Shown here in pieces: positions 16,785 to 25,884 of a DNA stretch of 64,000 bases. Below the pieces are notes generated by a model. It saw nothing but the letters and a program-made list of their open reading frames with translations, ran no database searches and was not told the DNA's origin. Source of the DNA: Paraburkholderia xenovorans LB400 (GTDB lineage Bacteria > Pseudomonadota > Gammaproteobacteria > Burkholderiales > Burkholderiaceae); the NCBI RefSeq assembly GCF_000013645.1, contig NC_007951.1:4774001-4838000 (forward strand). Direction: 5' to 3'. The first letter of the stretch is position 1, and every line of letters starts with the position of its first letter. The translations under genes and the position numbers were made by a program.

Positions 16785-19700
16785 TCAACCGATCGTCATC
16801 AAATTCGCATTACCGCCTGCAGCTGCCGTATTGACGCTGACCGAGCGTTCCGTCAACAGACGCTCGAGCGCGTAGTCCTCGTCGCCGCTTTCCAGCGCGC
16901 GTGCCGCGACGCCCTGTACCGACACGATCGGGCCTGGACGCTTCGCGACTTCCTTCACCAGCGCCAGCAGTTCGTCGCTATCGCCTTCGAACAGCACGGC
17001 GTCGAACGGCGTATCGGCACTCTTCTTCACGCTTGCGTGCGACTTCAGCGAGGCGGGCAACTGCGACACCAATTGTTCCCCAGCCGCGCCTTCGAACAAC
17101 GCGCGATTTCCCGTAGCCAGCGCCGCGGCAAACTGCACGCGCGCACCGCTCGCCGTCGACGCGATACACAGCACCGTGCCGCGCGCGCCCAGCGTGTACG
17201 TGTTGCGCTCGCCGGTCGGTCCCGACAATACCGCCGTGGCGCCCGCCGGCACATGCGACAGATAGCCGTCGCAGCGCGCGGCCAGTTGCGGCTCGCGTTC
17301 GGTAATCAGCCAGTCGCGGTAAGCCGTCAATACAGCGGACGGATTGTCGCCGTTTTCGGCCGCGCGCGGAACATCCACGACCAAAGCCCGCGCAAGCGAC
17401 TTCGGCAAACCGGCCGGACGCGTGGCGAGGAGCCGCTGCAGATAGAGCGCGCCGCCCGCTTTCGGACCCGTGCCCGACAAACCTTCGCCACCGAACGGCT
17501 GCACGCCGACCACAGCGCCGATCACGTTCCGGTTCACGTAGATGTTGCCCACGTGCGCGCGGCTGATCACATGCGCGATCGTTTCGTCGATACGCGTATG
17601 GATGCCGAGCGTCAGGCCATAGCCGGTCGCGCGGATCTGCTCCAGCAGTTTGTCCAGCTGGCTGCGGCGGTAGCGCACCACGTGCAGCACCGGGCCGAAC
17701 ACTTCACGCTTCAGTTCGTCGATGCTGTCGAGTTCGATCAACGTCGGCGGCACGAAGGTGCCTTGCGCGCAACCGTCCGGCATCGGCAGCTGCTCGACCT
17801 TGCGGCCCTTCTCGCGCATCGCCGCGACGTGCGCGTCGATACCGCGCTTCGCGTCGAGGTCGATCACCGGGCCGACGTCGACCGACAGACGGTCCGGATT
17901 GCCCACGGCCAGTTCGCGCATCGCGCCGGTCAGCATTTCCAGCGTGCGGTCCGCGACATCGTCCTGCAGACAAAGAACGCGCAGCGCGGAACACCGTTGA
18001 CCGGCGGAGTCGAACGACGATTGCAGCACGTCCGCCACCACCTGTTCGGCAAGCGCCGACGAGTCGACGATCATCGCGTTCTGGCCGCCCGTTTCGGCGA
18101 TCAGCGGAATCGGCTTGCCATCCGGATCGAGTCGGCTCGACAGCGTCTTGTTGATGAGGCGTGCGACTTCGGTCGAGCCGGTGAACATCACCGCGCGGGT
18201 GCGCGGATCGGCCACCAATGCGGCGCCGACCGTTTCACCGTTGCCCGGCAGCAGTTGCACCGCGCCCGCCGGCACGCCGGCTTCGCGTAGAATGCGCACG
18301 GCTTGCGCGGCGATCAGCGGCGTCTGTTCGGCCGGCTTCGCGAGCACGGTGTTGCCGGCGGCGAGCGCCGCGGCCACCTGGCCCATGAAAATCGCCAGCG
18401 GGAAATTCCACGGGCTGATACAGACCACCGGGCCGAGCGGACGATGCGTGTCGTTGGAGAACTCCTCGCGAATCTGCGTGGAGTAGTAACGCAGGAAGTC
18501 GATCGCTTCGCGAATTTCCGCGACGGCGTTGGCCAGCGACTTGCCGGCTTCACGCACCACGAGGCCCATCAGCGTATGCATCTGCGCTTCGAGCAGATCG
18601 GCGGCACGCGCGAGGCAATCGGCGCGCGCATCGACCGGCGTGGCTTGCCAGATCGGCGCGGCGGCCACCGCGTGCGCCAAAGCGGCGCTCACGTGCTCCG
18701 GCGTCGTTTCCACGACCGTGCCGACGAGGTCGCGATGATCGGCCGGATTGCGCACGTCGCGCGCGAGGCCCACGGCGATCTCGTTGTCTTCGAGCATCGG
18801 CGCGGCGCGCCACGGATGATGCGCGCTCGCCAGCAACGCCGACGACAGCGACGCCAGGCGATGCTCGTTCGACAGGTCGAGACCCATCGAGTTGAGGCGT
18901 TCCGAACCGTACAGATTGCGCGGCAGCGGAATCTTCGCGTGCGGCGCGCCGAGCGGGACGATCTTCGAGGCTTCATCGACCGGATCGGCGATCAGGTCCT
19001 TGATCGCGACGGTTTCATCGGCAATACGATTCACGAACGACGTGTTCGCGCCGTTTTCCAGCAGACGGCGCACGAGATAGGCAAGCAGCGTTTCATGCGT
19101 GCCGACCGGCGCGTACACCCGGCACGGACGGTTCAGCTTGTCGCGGCCGGTGACTTCTTCGTACAGCGGTTCGCCCATGCCGTGCAGGCACTGGAACTCG
19201 TACTGGCCGGGGTAATAGTTGTTGCCCGCGAGGTGATAGATCGCCGACAGCGTGTGCGCGTTGTGCGTGGCGAATTGCGGGTAGACCGCGTCGGGCGCGC
19301 TGAGCAGTTTCTTCGCGCAGGCGAGATACGACACGTCTGTGTAGATCTTGCGCGTGTAGACCGGATAGCCTTCGAGGCCGTCCACTTGCGCGCGCTTGAT
19401 TTCGGTGTCCCAGTACGCGCCCTTCACGAGGCGCACCATGATGCGGTGACGGCTGCGGCGCGCCAGATCGATCAGGTATTCGATCACGAACGGGCAGCGC
19501 TTCTGATACGCCTGCACCACGAAGCCGATGCCGTTCCAGCCGGCCAGCTCCGGATCGAAGCACAGCGCTTCGAGCAGATCGAGCGAGATTTCGAGGCGGT
19601 CGGCTTCTTCCGCGTCGATGTTCAGGCCGATGTCGTAGCGGCGCGCGAGGATTGCCAGCGAGCGCACGCGCGGCAGCAGTTCGCTCATGGTGCGTTCCTG

Positions 19701-20714
19701 CTGCGAACGCGAGTAGCGTGCGTGCAGCGCGGAGAGCTTGATCGAAATGCCCGGGCCTTCGTAGATGCCACGGCCGCCGGCAGCCTTGCCGATCGCGTGG
19801 ATCGCCTGTTCGTACGACGCGTAGTAGCGCTGCGCGTCGGCTTCGGTGGTGGCCGCTTCGCCGAGCATGTCGTACGAGTAGCGGAAGCCGCGGGCTTCGT
19901 ACTTGCGGCTGTTGGCGAGCGCCTCGGAGATGTTCTCACCCGTGACGAACTGCTCGCCCATCAGGCGCATTGCCATATCCACGCCCTTGCGGATCAGCGG
20001 CTCGCCGCCCTTGCCGATCAGACGCGTGAGCGCCGACGAGAGGCTCGTCTCGCTGTTGGTCGTCACCAGCTTGCCGGTGATCATCAAGCCCCAGGTCGCG
20101 GCGTTGACGAACATCGACGGCGCCTGGCCCATGTGCGATTTCCAGTCGCCCTTGCTGATCTTGTCGCGGATCAGCGCGTCGCGCGTGGCGCGGTCGGGAA
20201 TGCGCAGCAGCGCTTCGGCGAGACACATCAGCGCCACGCCTTCCTGGCTCGACAGCGAGAACTCGTGGATCAGACCTTCGACGCCACCGCCCTTGCTCTT
20301 CGTGCGCAGCGTTTCGACGAGCTTGCCGGCCATCGTCTGCACGTCGCCCGCGAGGTTGGCCGGCAAACGCGCCTGACCGAGCAGGAACGGCAAACACTCC
20401 GGCTCAGGACGACGGTAAGCGGCCGTGATCGCGGCGCGCAGCACCGATTGCGGTTGCACGTTTTGCGCGAAATCGAGGAACGGGTGCGACCCACCGTCTT
20501 CCTCGTGTTCGACCGCGGCGCCCTCGGTCAGATCGGCCGAGCCCGCCACACCCGACAGCTCGGGCGGCAATTGACCGTGCTCGATCTTTTCGAGGTACGC
20601 GAAGATGGCCTGCTTGATGAGCCAGTGCGGAGTGCGTTCGAGACGGGTAGCGGCATCTTTCAGCCGGGAACGCAAGAGGTCGTCGACCTTGACGCCAAGG
20701 GTGGTGCTAGCCAT
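16785..20714 (-). CDS. putA: Bifunctional proline dehydrogenase / P5C dehydrogenase and repressor PutA
   Basis: This 1309-residue PutA has a ribbon-helix-helix DNA-binding region (MASTTLGVKVDDLLRSRL and following residues), a proline dehydrogenase barrel (ISIKLSALHARY, RLVKGAYWDTEIK) and a glutamate-semialdehyde dehydrogenase with Cys908 in SAGQRCSALR and the Glu region IAETGGQNAMIVD. It oxidises proline to glutamate at the membrane and, in E. coli, represses its own gene when proline is absent. I use ATG 20714 (AAGGA upstream); a frame open to 20822 would put the upstream inverted repeat into the protein. Length agrees with E. coli (1320). Confidence 0.97.
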   Translation of the reverse strand: MASTTLGVKVDDLLRSRLKDAATRLERTPHWLIKQAIFAYLEKIEHGQLPPELSGVAGSADLTEGAAVEHEEDGGSHPFLDFAQNVQPQSVLRAAITAAYRRPEPECLPFLLGQARLPANLAGDVQTMAGKLVETLRTKSKGGGVEGLIHEFSLSSQEGVALMCLAEALLRIPDRATRDALIRDKISKGDWKSHMGQAPSMFVNAATWGLMITGKLVTTNSETSLSSALTRLIGKGGEPLIRKGVDMAMRLMGEQFVTGENISEALANSRKYEARGFRYSYDMLGEAATTEADAQRYYASYEQAIHAIGKAAGGRGIYEGPGISIKLSALHARYSRSQQERTMSELLPRVRSLAILARRYDIGLNIDAEEADRLEISLDLLEALCFDPELAGWNGIGFVVQAYQKRCPFVIEYLIDLARRSRHRIMVRLVKGAYWDTEIKRAQVDGLEGYPVYTRKIYTDVSYLACAKKLLSAPDAVYPQFATHNAHTLSAIYHLAGNNYYPGQYEFQCLHGMGEPLYEEVTGRDKLNRPCRVYAPVGTHETLLAYLVRRLLENGANTSFVNRIADETVAIKDLIADPVDEASKIVPLGAPHAKIPLPRNLYGSERLNSMGLDLSNEHRLASLSSALLASAHHPWRAAPMLEDNEIAVGLARDVRNPADHRDLVGTVVETTPEHVSAALAHAVAAAPIWQATPVDARADCLARAADLLEAQMHTLMGLVVREAGKSLANAVAEIREAIDFLRYYSTQIREEFSNDTHRPLGPVVCISPWNFPLAIFMGQVAAALAAGNTVLAKPAEQTPLIAAQAVRILREAGVPAGAVQLLPGNGETVGAALVADPRTRAVMFTGSTEVARLINKTLSSRLDPDGKPIPLIAETGGQNAMIVDSSALAEQVVADVLQSSFDSAGQRCSALRVLCLQDDVADRTLEMLTGAMRELAVGNPDRLSVDVGPVIDLDAKRGIDAHVAAMREKGRKVEQLPMPDGCAQGTFVPPTLIELDSIDELKREVFGPVLHVVRYRRSQLDKLLEQIRATGYGLTLGIHTRIDETIAHVISRAHVGNIYVNRNVIGAVVGVQPFGGEGLSGTGPKAGGALYLQRLLATRPAGLPKSLARALVVDVPRAAENGDNPSAVLTAYRDWLITEREPQLAARCDGYLSHVPAGATAVLSGPTGERNTYTLGARGTVLCIASTASGARVQFAAALATGNRALFEGAAGEQLVSQLPASLKSHASVKKSADTPFDAVLFEGDSDELLALVKEVAKRPGPIVSVQGVAARALESGDEDYALERLLTERSVSVNTAAAGGNANLMTIG

Positions 20715-20792
20715 GTTTCCTTCTTCGGATACCAGACAGATACGCTGGCAAAAGACTAAAAGTTGGGCGAATCGTACGCCTCCCAATAAAAA

Positions 20793-20823
20793 GGTGCAAC
20801 CATGTCGGATGCATGGTTGCACC
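20793..20823. promoter_or_regulatory. 12-bp inverted repeat in the putA leader (candidate PutA operator)
   Basis: Arms GGTGCAACCATG (20793-20804) and CATGGTTGCACC (20812-20823) are perfect complements with a 7-base spacer. They lie about 80 bases upstream of the putA start. Each arm contains GTTGCA on one strand, the core of the E. coli PutA operator, so autoregulation is a sensible inference. No T-run follows, which argues against a terminator. Confidence 0.55.
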
Positions 20824-21030
20824 CTGCCCGAAGCCTTGCGCGACGGGGGTTTGCGCGTTATCGCGCTGCACGGGGAGACGGTGGTTGCGATCAGTACTTT
20901 CCCTGGCGTGATTCTTTTTGCATTTACCCTTATCAGAACGGGTCAGCGCGCCGTTATACGGAACATAGTGGCGCGCGGCCTCCCTGGCACGCACAAAAAG
21001 CACGGTACGGGGTTTTAGAGGACAGGCGAA

Positions 21031-21201
21031 ATGGAAAAATGGCTGGTGGTATTAGGCATCTGGGCGATGTGCGCGACTTGCGCGGTGCTGTTCATCCGCG
21101 GCGCGACGAGTGGCCCCGGCCGGCGTGAGCCCGTCAAGGAACGCACGCCGGCGGCGTCGCGCGCATCGGCGGGCGACGCGCGGACTGCTTTGAACGATTG
21201 A
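21031..21201 (+). CDS. Small single-span membrane protein (hypothetical)
   Basis: This 56-residue ORF reads MEKWLVVLGIWAMCATCAVL, a single hydrophobic N-terminal segment, then a basic, Ala/Arg-rich tail. A GAGGACAGG purine-rich stretch lies just upstream of the ATG. It stands alone, divergent from putA. No family is recognised. Short high-GC ORFs can be accidental, so the call depends on the membrane segment and ribosome site. Confidence 0.5.
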   Translation: MEKWLVVLGIWAMCATCAVLFIRGATSGPGRREPVKERTPAASRASAGDARTALND

Positions 21202-21330
21202 ATGGCGGTGTCCGGCGTGTCGTGCCGGCGTGAGCGACGCCGGTCTTCGGTTGACTCGCTCCAGTTGACCCTCCAGCGGGAAGACGCGCGCGAAGCCCGG
21301 CTTGAAGCCGCGGCGACGCACAGGCAAACG

Positions 21331-21579
21331 TCAGTGCCGAAGGATCGGCTCGAACTGCGGGCAGGCGTCGCCCGGTGAAACGAGCTGGTCGTGCAGCCGG
21401 CAGAGCCGGCTGTCCGCCACGCTCGCGCCAAATGCCGAACCGAATATCGCGAGGCCAGGAATGCTCTGCTCCAACGAATCCCGACTCTCGGCGCGATACC
21501 GGCAGCCTGCGCAGCACGGCGCGCACGCTGCCTCGCGTGCGTCGGCCGTACTGGCAGTGCGGCGCGCGCCGCTTGTCAC
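21331..21579 (-). CDS. Small cysteine-rich protein overlapping the YeiH-like gene
   Basis: This 82-residue ORF starts at GTG (21579), overlapping the TGA stop of the transporter gene in a GTGA arrangement typical of translational coupling. It contains Cys19, Cys22, Cys23 and Cys26 (CAPCCAGC), then Cys60, His63 and Cys73 in SRLCRLHDQLVSPGDACPQF. The Cys/His pattern could bind zinc or an iron-sulfur group. The C-terminal half looks protein-like rather than random high-GC translation. No family is assigned. If real, it is co-expressed with the membrane protein. Confidence 0.5.
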   Translation of the reverse strand: MTSGARRTASTADAREAACAPCCAGCRYRAESRDSLEQSIPGLAIFGSAFGASVADSRLCRLHDQLVSPGDACPQFEPILRH

Positions 21580-23003
21580 GAGCCCTGCCCCAAGCTATTC
21601 CAGTACGGTGCGAACACGTGCGCGGACAGCGCGTAGCCGATGGCGATATTGACCACCACGCCCGCCGTAAAGGCGAGGAACGGCTTCAGGCCGGTGGCGG
21701 TCAGCGAGCGCAGGCGCGTAGTCAGTCCGATGCTCAGGAAACAGAACGTGAACGCCCAGGTGCGCAACGCGGTGATCGGCGCGACGAATTCAGGCGTCAC
21801 GACCTTGCGGTAATCGGCCAGCGAATAATGGCTGGCAACCCACGTCACCAGCGCCGACGCAATCACAAAACCGATCACGAACTTCGGAAAGCGCGCCCAG
21901 ATCTCGCCGGCGTTGGGCTTCGCCTTGACGCCGCTGTCTTGCGATTCCCAGCGCGTCGTCGCGACGATCGCAAGCACAAACGCCCAGATGCCGATCCAGA
22001 TATCGCGGCCGACCACTTTCATCAGCGTGAACGCCTGCAGCGACGCCTCCGGCGCCCCCGCGATCGCGCTGCCGGCCTGTTTCGCGAAGTCGCCATAAGC
22101 TTGCGCGGCCGCGATGCCGGCTGCGTCGGCGAATTCTGACGTGCCGATCCATGCGCCGGCGACCGCGGTCGACAGTCCGAGCGAACGGGACGCGAACGGT
22201 AGCACGAAGATCATCACGATCGCCCACAGCACGACCAGCGTAATCGCCACTGACGCCTGTTCGCGCTTGGCCCGCACCGCACCGGCAATCGCGATCGCCG
22301 CCGAGACGCCGCACACCGCGCCGCCGACACCGAGCACGGCGGCGAAACGCCGATCGAGGCCGAACGCCTTGGCGGCAAAAAAGATCACGAAGAATGTGAC
22401 GAGCGAAACGATGGTCGCCTGCCCGACCGCCACCGGTCCCGCCCACACCAGCAGCGTGAACGGCAACGTCGCGCCGAGCAGCACGATACCGACCTTGATA
22501 TAGAACTCGACGCGCAAGCCCGCCGAAAACCATTCGGGCAGCGTGAACACGTTCGAAATCAGCAGACCGAGCGCCAGCGCGACGAGCGGCGGTTCGAGGT
22601 TGTACTTCGACGCATTGACCCACGCGCCCAGTGTGAAAATCAGCGCCGACGCGACGAACAGGATCAGGAACGATCCGAGGAAAGCACCGACCCGTTGCTT
22701 GAGCGCAGCGAGGCTCACGCCGAACAGCAGCGCGAACACGACAAACAGCGCAACATAGTTCGGCAAATGCTTGCCGGCGTCCTGCGCGGCCTGCCCGACG
22801 CCCGACCATCTGGCCGGCGCCACCGCCAGCCACTTGATGCTGCTGCCCGACGCGAACAGCGCCCACGCTATCACGACCACCAGCAGGCCGACCCACACCG
22901 CCCACCAGTCTTCGGTCGAAAAAAGTCCGCCGCCGTGCGTGCTTTGCCGGTTGGCCGGCGCGGCGCCGGTTGGCAGCGTTTGATTGGTATCGCTCATCGC
23001 CAT
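21576..23003 (-). CDS. YeiH/UPF0324-type putative sulfate exporter family membrane protein
   Basis: This 475-residue integral membrane protein has about ten or more hydrophobic spans (for example WWAVWVGLLVVVIAWALF, VGIVLLGATLPFTLLVWAG, AVLGVGGAVCGVSAAIAIAG). The conserved GAVCGVSAAIA and AFTFCFLSIGLTTR blocks match the UPF0324/YeiH family, loosely linked to sulfite or sulfate export. It is longer than E. coli YeiH (349), as in other Burkholderia members. The start could be 23003 (MAMSD) or 22997. It overlaps the small cysteine-rich ORF by four bases. Confidence 0.88.
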   Translation of the reverse strand: MAMSDTNQTLPTGAAPANRQSTHGGGLFSTEDWWAVWVGLLVVVIAWALFASGSSIKWLAVAPARWSGVGQAAQDAGKHLPNYVALFVVFALLFGVSLAALKQRVGAFLGSFLILFVASALIFTLGAWVNASKYNLEPPLVALALGLLISNVFTLPEWFSAGLRVEFYIKVGIVLLGATLPFTLLVWAGPVAVGQATIVSLVTFFVIFFAAKAFGLDRRFAAVLGVGGAVCGVSAAIAIAGAVRAKREQASVAITLVVLWAIVMIFVLPFASRSLGLSTAVAGAWIGTSEFADAAGIAAAQAYGDFAKQAGSAIAGAPEASLQAFTLMKVVGRDIWIGIWAFVLAIVATTRWESQDSGVKAKPNAGEIWARFPKFVIGFVIASALVTWVASHYSLADYRKVVTPEFVAPITALRTWAFTFCFLSIGLTTRLRSLTATGLKPFLAFTAGVVVNIAIGYALSAHVFAPYWNSLGQGS

Positions 23004-23167
23004 GCCCCGAGAGAGTTGAAGTACGTCGGCGCCGGAATGTTGGAGTTTTGCCCGAATGTGCGCCGATTCGGCGAAATATAGGCGAGCGGCGTCGCAAAAC
23101 GAAACGACCATTCGCTCTATGAATATGACTCAAAGAAGTAACGGCTTCGCCGGTCGGGCGACCTGCC

Positions 23168-25420
23168 TCAGATGTCGAGCGGATCGACTTCCAGATTCCA
23201 GCGCAGCACGCCCTTCATGCCGCGCAACAGCGGCTGCCAGGCACGCAAAGTTGCGTGCAACGCGCCGCGCGATGCACTCTCGATCAGCAACTGGGCGCGG
23301 TGCACGTGCATCACCTTGACGATGGTGAGCGGCACGGCGTCGTAAACGGTCACGCGTTCGGCGGCAGGAATGCCGGCCAGGCCGGCCGCCGCCTGCTGCA
23401 GAAACGCGAGCGCGGCCTCGAGCGTGCGGCCTTCGGCCCGCAACAAGGCCTGATACACGAACGGCGGCAAGTGCGCATCGCGCCGCTCGGCCAGCGTGGA
23501 GTTGGCGAAGCCGACATAGTCGTGGCGCGCCAGCGCGTGGTAGAGCGCGTGGCGCGGATAGCGCGTTTGCACCAGCACTTCGCCGGGCAAACCCGCGCGG
23601 CCTGCCCGGCCGCTTACTTGCATCAATTGCGCGAAAAGCCGCTCGCTCGCGCGGAAGTCGTGGGAAAAGAGCGCGGTGTCGGCGTTCAGCACGCCGACCA
23701 GCGACACGCGCTGGAAGTCGTGGCCCTTGGCGATCATCTGCGTGCCGACGAGGATGTCGACCTCGCCCGCGTGAACGTCGGAGAACAGCGCCTGTGCGCT
23801 GCCCTTGCGGCGCGTGCTGTCGGCGTCGATACGCAATACCCGCGCGCCGGGCACCGCGCTCGCCAGCGTTTCTTCGACGCGTTGCGTGCCGCGGCCCATC
23901 GGCGCGATGTCGACGTTGCCGCACTCCGGGCACGAGCGCGGAATGCGTGCTTCCCACCCGCAGTGATGGCAGCGTAGCGCGCGCTCGGGCTTATGCAGCA
24001 CCACGTAGGCGCTGCAACGCGGACAACCGGCGACCCAGCCGCAGGCGTCGCAGGCAAGCTGCGGCGCGTAACCGCGACGGTTCAGGAACACGAGGCTTTG
24101 CTCGCCGCGTTCGAGCCGCGCCTTCAATGCGGCGATCAACGGCCCCGACAACCCTTCCACGGACGCCCGGCCGCGCCGCCGCTCTTCTTCCAGATCGATC
24201 AGTCTGACGGTGGGCAATACGGCGTCGGCAACCGCCCGGCGCGACAGGGTGAGCCGCTTGTAGCGCCCCTGATCGGCTTGCCACCAGCTTTCCAGCGACG
24301 GTGTGGCCGAGCCGAGCACAACCGGCAATCCGAGCTGCTTGGCGCGATAGATGGCCAGATCGCGCGCCGAATAGCGCAAGCCTTCCTGCTGCTTGTAGGC
24401 CGGGTCGTGCTCCTCGTCGACGACGATGATCGCGAGCTTCGGCAGCGAGGCAAGCACCGCCAGGCGGGTGCCGAGTACGATGCGGGCCCGCCCTGTGTGA
24501 GCGGCGAACCAGCTGCGGGCGCGCTCGCCTTCCGCGAGACCGCTGTGCAGCGTGACGATCGACGCGCCTTCGAGCGCGGCGAAACGCGCGCGGAAAGCCG
24601 CTTCGAACTGCGGCGTCAGATTGATTTCAGGCACGAGGACGAGCGCCTGAGCGTCGGGCCTGGCGGCCAGGATTTCCGCGAGTGCGCGCAGATAGACCTC
24701 GGTCTTGCCGCTGCCCGTCACGCCGTGCAGCAGAAATGGCGCAAAACCGTTGGCGTCGCGAATGGCTTCGACAGCCGCCGCCTGCTCGTCGGTGAGCGTG
24801 GGCAGCGTCGGCATGGGCGCCGGTGCGTCGGGCGAGGCCGGAGCGGCAAGCTCGGCGGCGGCTTCGATGAGCTCCAGCGCCACCCAGCCTTCCGCCTGCC
24901 ATGCATCGAGCGTCGTGATCGCCTTGGGGTGCAGCGCGCGAACCTCGGCGGCCACCAGGAACTCGGTCTCGGCCAACGCTTGCGCCAGCTTGCGCAACGC
25001 GCTCGCGCGAGCCGGCAGTGCGTCGGGTAGTGCCGTTCGGCCTGTGGGCGTGAGGCTGTAACGCTCCTGCGGCGCAAACAGCCGCGACCACCGCGAAGCA
25101 TCGCGCAGCGCTTGCGGCAAAGCCGGCAACGCCACTTCGCCGAGGCCACGCTGATAGTAATCCGCCGCGAAAGCGGCCAACCTCAACCATTCCGACGATA
25201 CCGGCGGACACGCGGTGCACACGCTATTGATCGCGCGAAGGCGATCAGGCGGCACGTCACTGTGAGCGGTCACTTCGCAGATAAGCCCAACCACGTGGCG
25301 CTTACCAAACGGCACGCTGACCAGCATGCCCGGCGCCACCCGCTCAGGCGTGTCGCACCGATAGTCGAACAAGGTCGGCAGCGGATGATCCAGCGCGACG
25401 CGGACGAACACGTCACTCAC
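23168..25420 (-). CDS. priA: Primosomal replication protein N' (PriA helicase)
   Basis: This 750-residue PriA restarts stalled forks by loading the primosome. It has an N-terminal DNA-binding domain (VRVALDHPLPTLFDY), Walker A GVTGSGKTEVYL near residue 233, DEEHD, and a zinc-binding cysteine cluster CDACGWVAGCPRCSAY...CHHCGWEARIPRSCPECG inserted in the helicase core. GRAGR and a C-terminal domain follow. The start codon is GTG (25420). Length matches the family (732 in E. coli). The upstream gap holds DnaA-box-like sites. Confidence 0.96.
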   Translation of the reverse strand: MSDVFVRVALDHPLPTLFDYRCDTPERVAPGMLVSVPFGKRHVVGLICEVTAHSDVPPDRLRAINSVCTACPPVSSEWLRLAAFAADYYQRGLGEVALPALPQALRDASRWSRLFAPQERYSLTPTGRTALPDALPARASALRKLAQALAETEFLVAAEVRALHPKAITTLDAWQAEGWVALELIEAAAELAAPASPDAPAPMPTLPTLTDEQAAAVEAIRDANGFAPFLLHGVTGSGKTEVYLRALAEILAARPDAQALVLVPEINLTPQFEAAFRARFAALEGASIVTLHSGLAEGERARSWFAAHTGRARIVLGTRLAVLASLPKLAIIVVDEEHDPAYKQQEGLRYSARDLAIYRAKQLGLPVVLGSATPSLESWWQADQGRYKRLTLSRRAVADAVLPTVRLIDLEEERRRGRASVEGLSGPLIAALKARLERGEQSLVFLNRRGYAPQLACDACGWVAGCPRCSAYVVLHKPERALRCHHCGWEARIPRSCPECGNVDIAPMGRGTQRVEETLASAVPGARVLRIDADSTRRKGSAQALFSDVHAGEVDILVGTQMIAKGHDFQRVSLVGVLNADTALFSHDFRASERLFAQLMQVSGRAGRAGLPGEVLVQTRYPRHALYHALARHDYVGFANSTLAERRDAHLPPFVYQALLRAEGRTLEAALAFLQQAAAGLAGIPAAERVTVYDAVPLTIVKVMHVHRAQLLIESASRGALHATLRAWQPLLRGMKGVLRWNLEVDPLDI

Positions 25421-25884
25421 GCGTCGACGGAAATCAGCACGACGCGCGCGACGCCACGCCGCTTCGTGGTGTGCGCCGAGCAGACGGCACAGCGCCCGAA
25501 GTTAAAGTAAAACTTCAATTTCGGCGCTAAGTTTTGGATTCCGCTGAACAATTGCAATCGGCCCGCGTGCCTGTGGATAACTTTGTTGAGAACTTTGCCC
25601 GGAAGGCCCGGGAACCGCGCCGCAGCGGCCTTCTGTGGGGTTCCGCACATTCTGCACCGATCCGCTCAAACCCTTGCCAGACAAGGCTTGGATCAAATGC
25701 GCCCGCAGTGTGCAAGGGCTACGATGCGACTAAAGCTTCTACCGCGCCGCAGCGTGATGAATGTGCATAAGTCAAGTCTTGACTTTCTCAGGACCGCCAT
25801 CTGACGGCCCGTTGACTGCATATTTTCCCTTAGACCGAGAGCCCAGTTCGCTGCGTCGCAACAAAAATGGTAACGATTACGGCC
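25421..25884. other. priA-hemE intergenic region with DnaA-box-like sites
   Basis: No convincing gene is seen in these 464 bases. TGTGGATAA at 25572-25580 is the exact complement of the consensus DnaA box TTATCCACA. TGTGCATAA at 25762-25770 matches the looser TTATNCACA form in the same orientation. An inverted repeat AAGTCAA-GTC-TTGACTT spans 25769-25785. The region also carries the priA leader. It lacks the cluster of boxes and AT-rich unwinding element of a real origin. Confidence 0.5.

Noticed and set aside
18303..20759. Long plus-strand open frame antisense to putA
   Set aside because: Shadow of the putA frame; no family resemblance.
25421..25884. priA-hemE gap as a replication origin
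   Set aside because: Only two scattered DnaA-like boxes, no AT-rich unwinding element and no dnaA or dnaN nearby.
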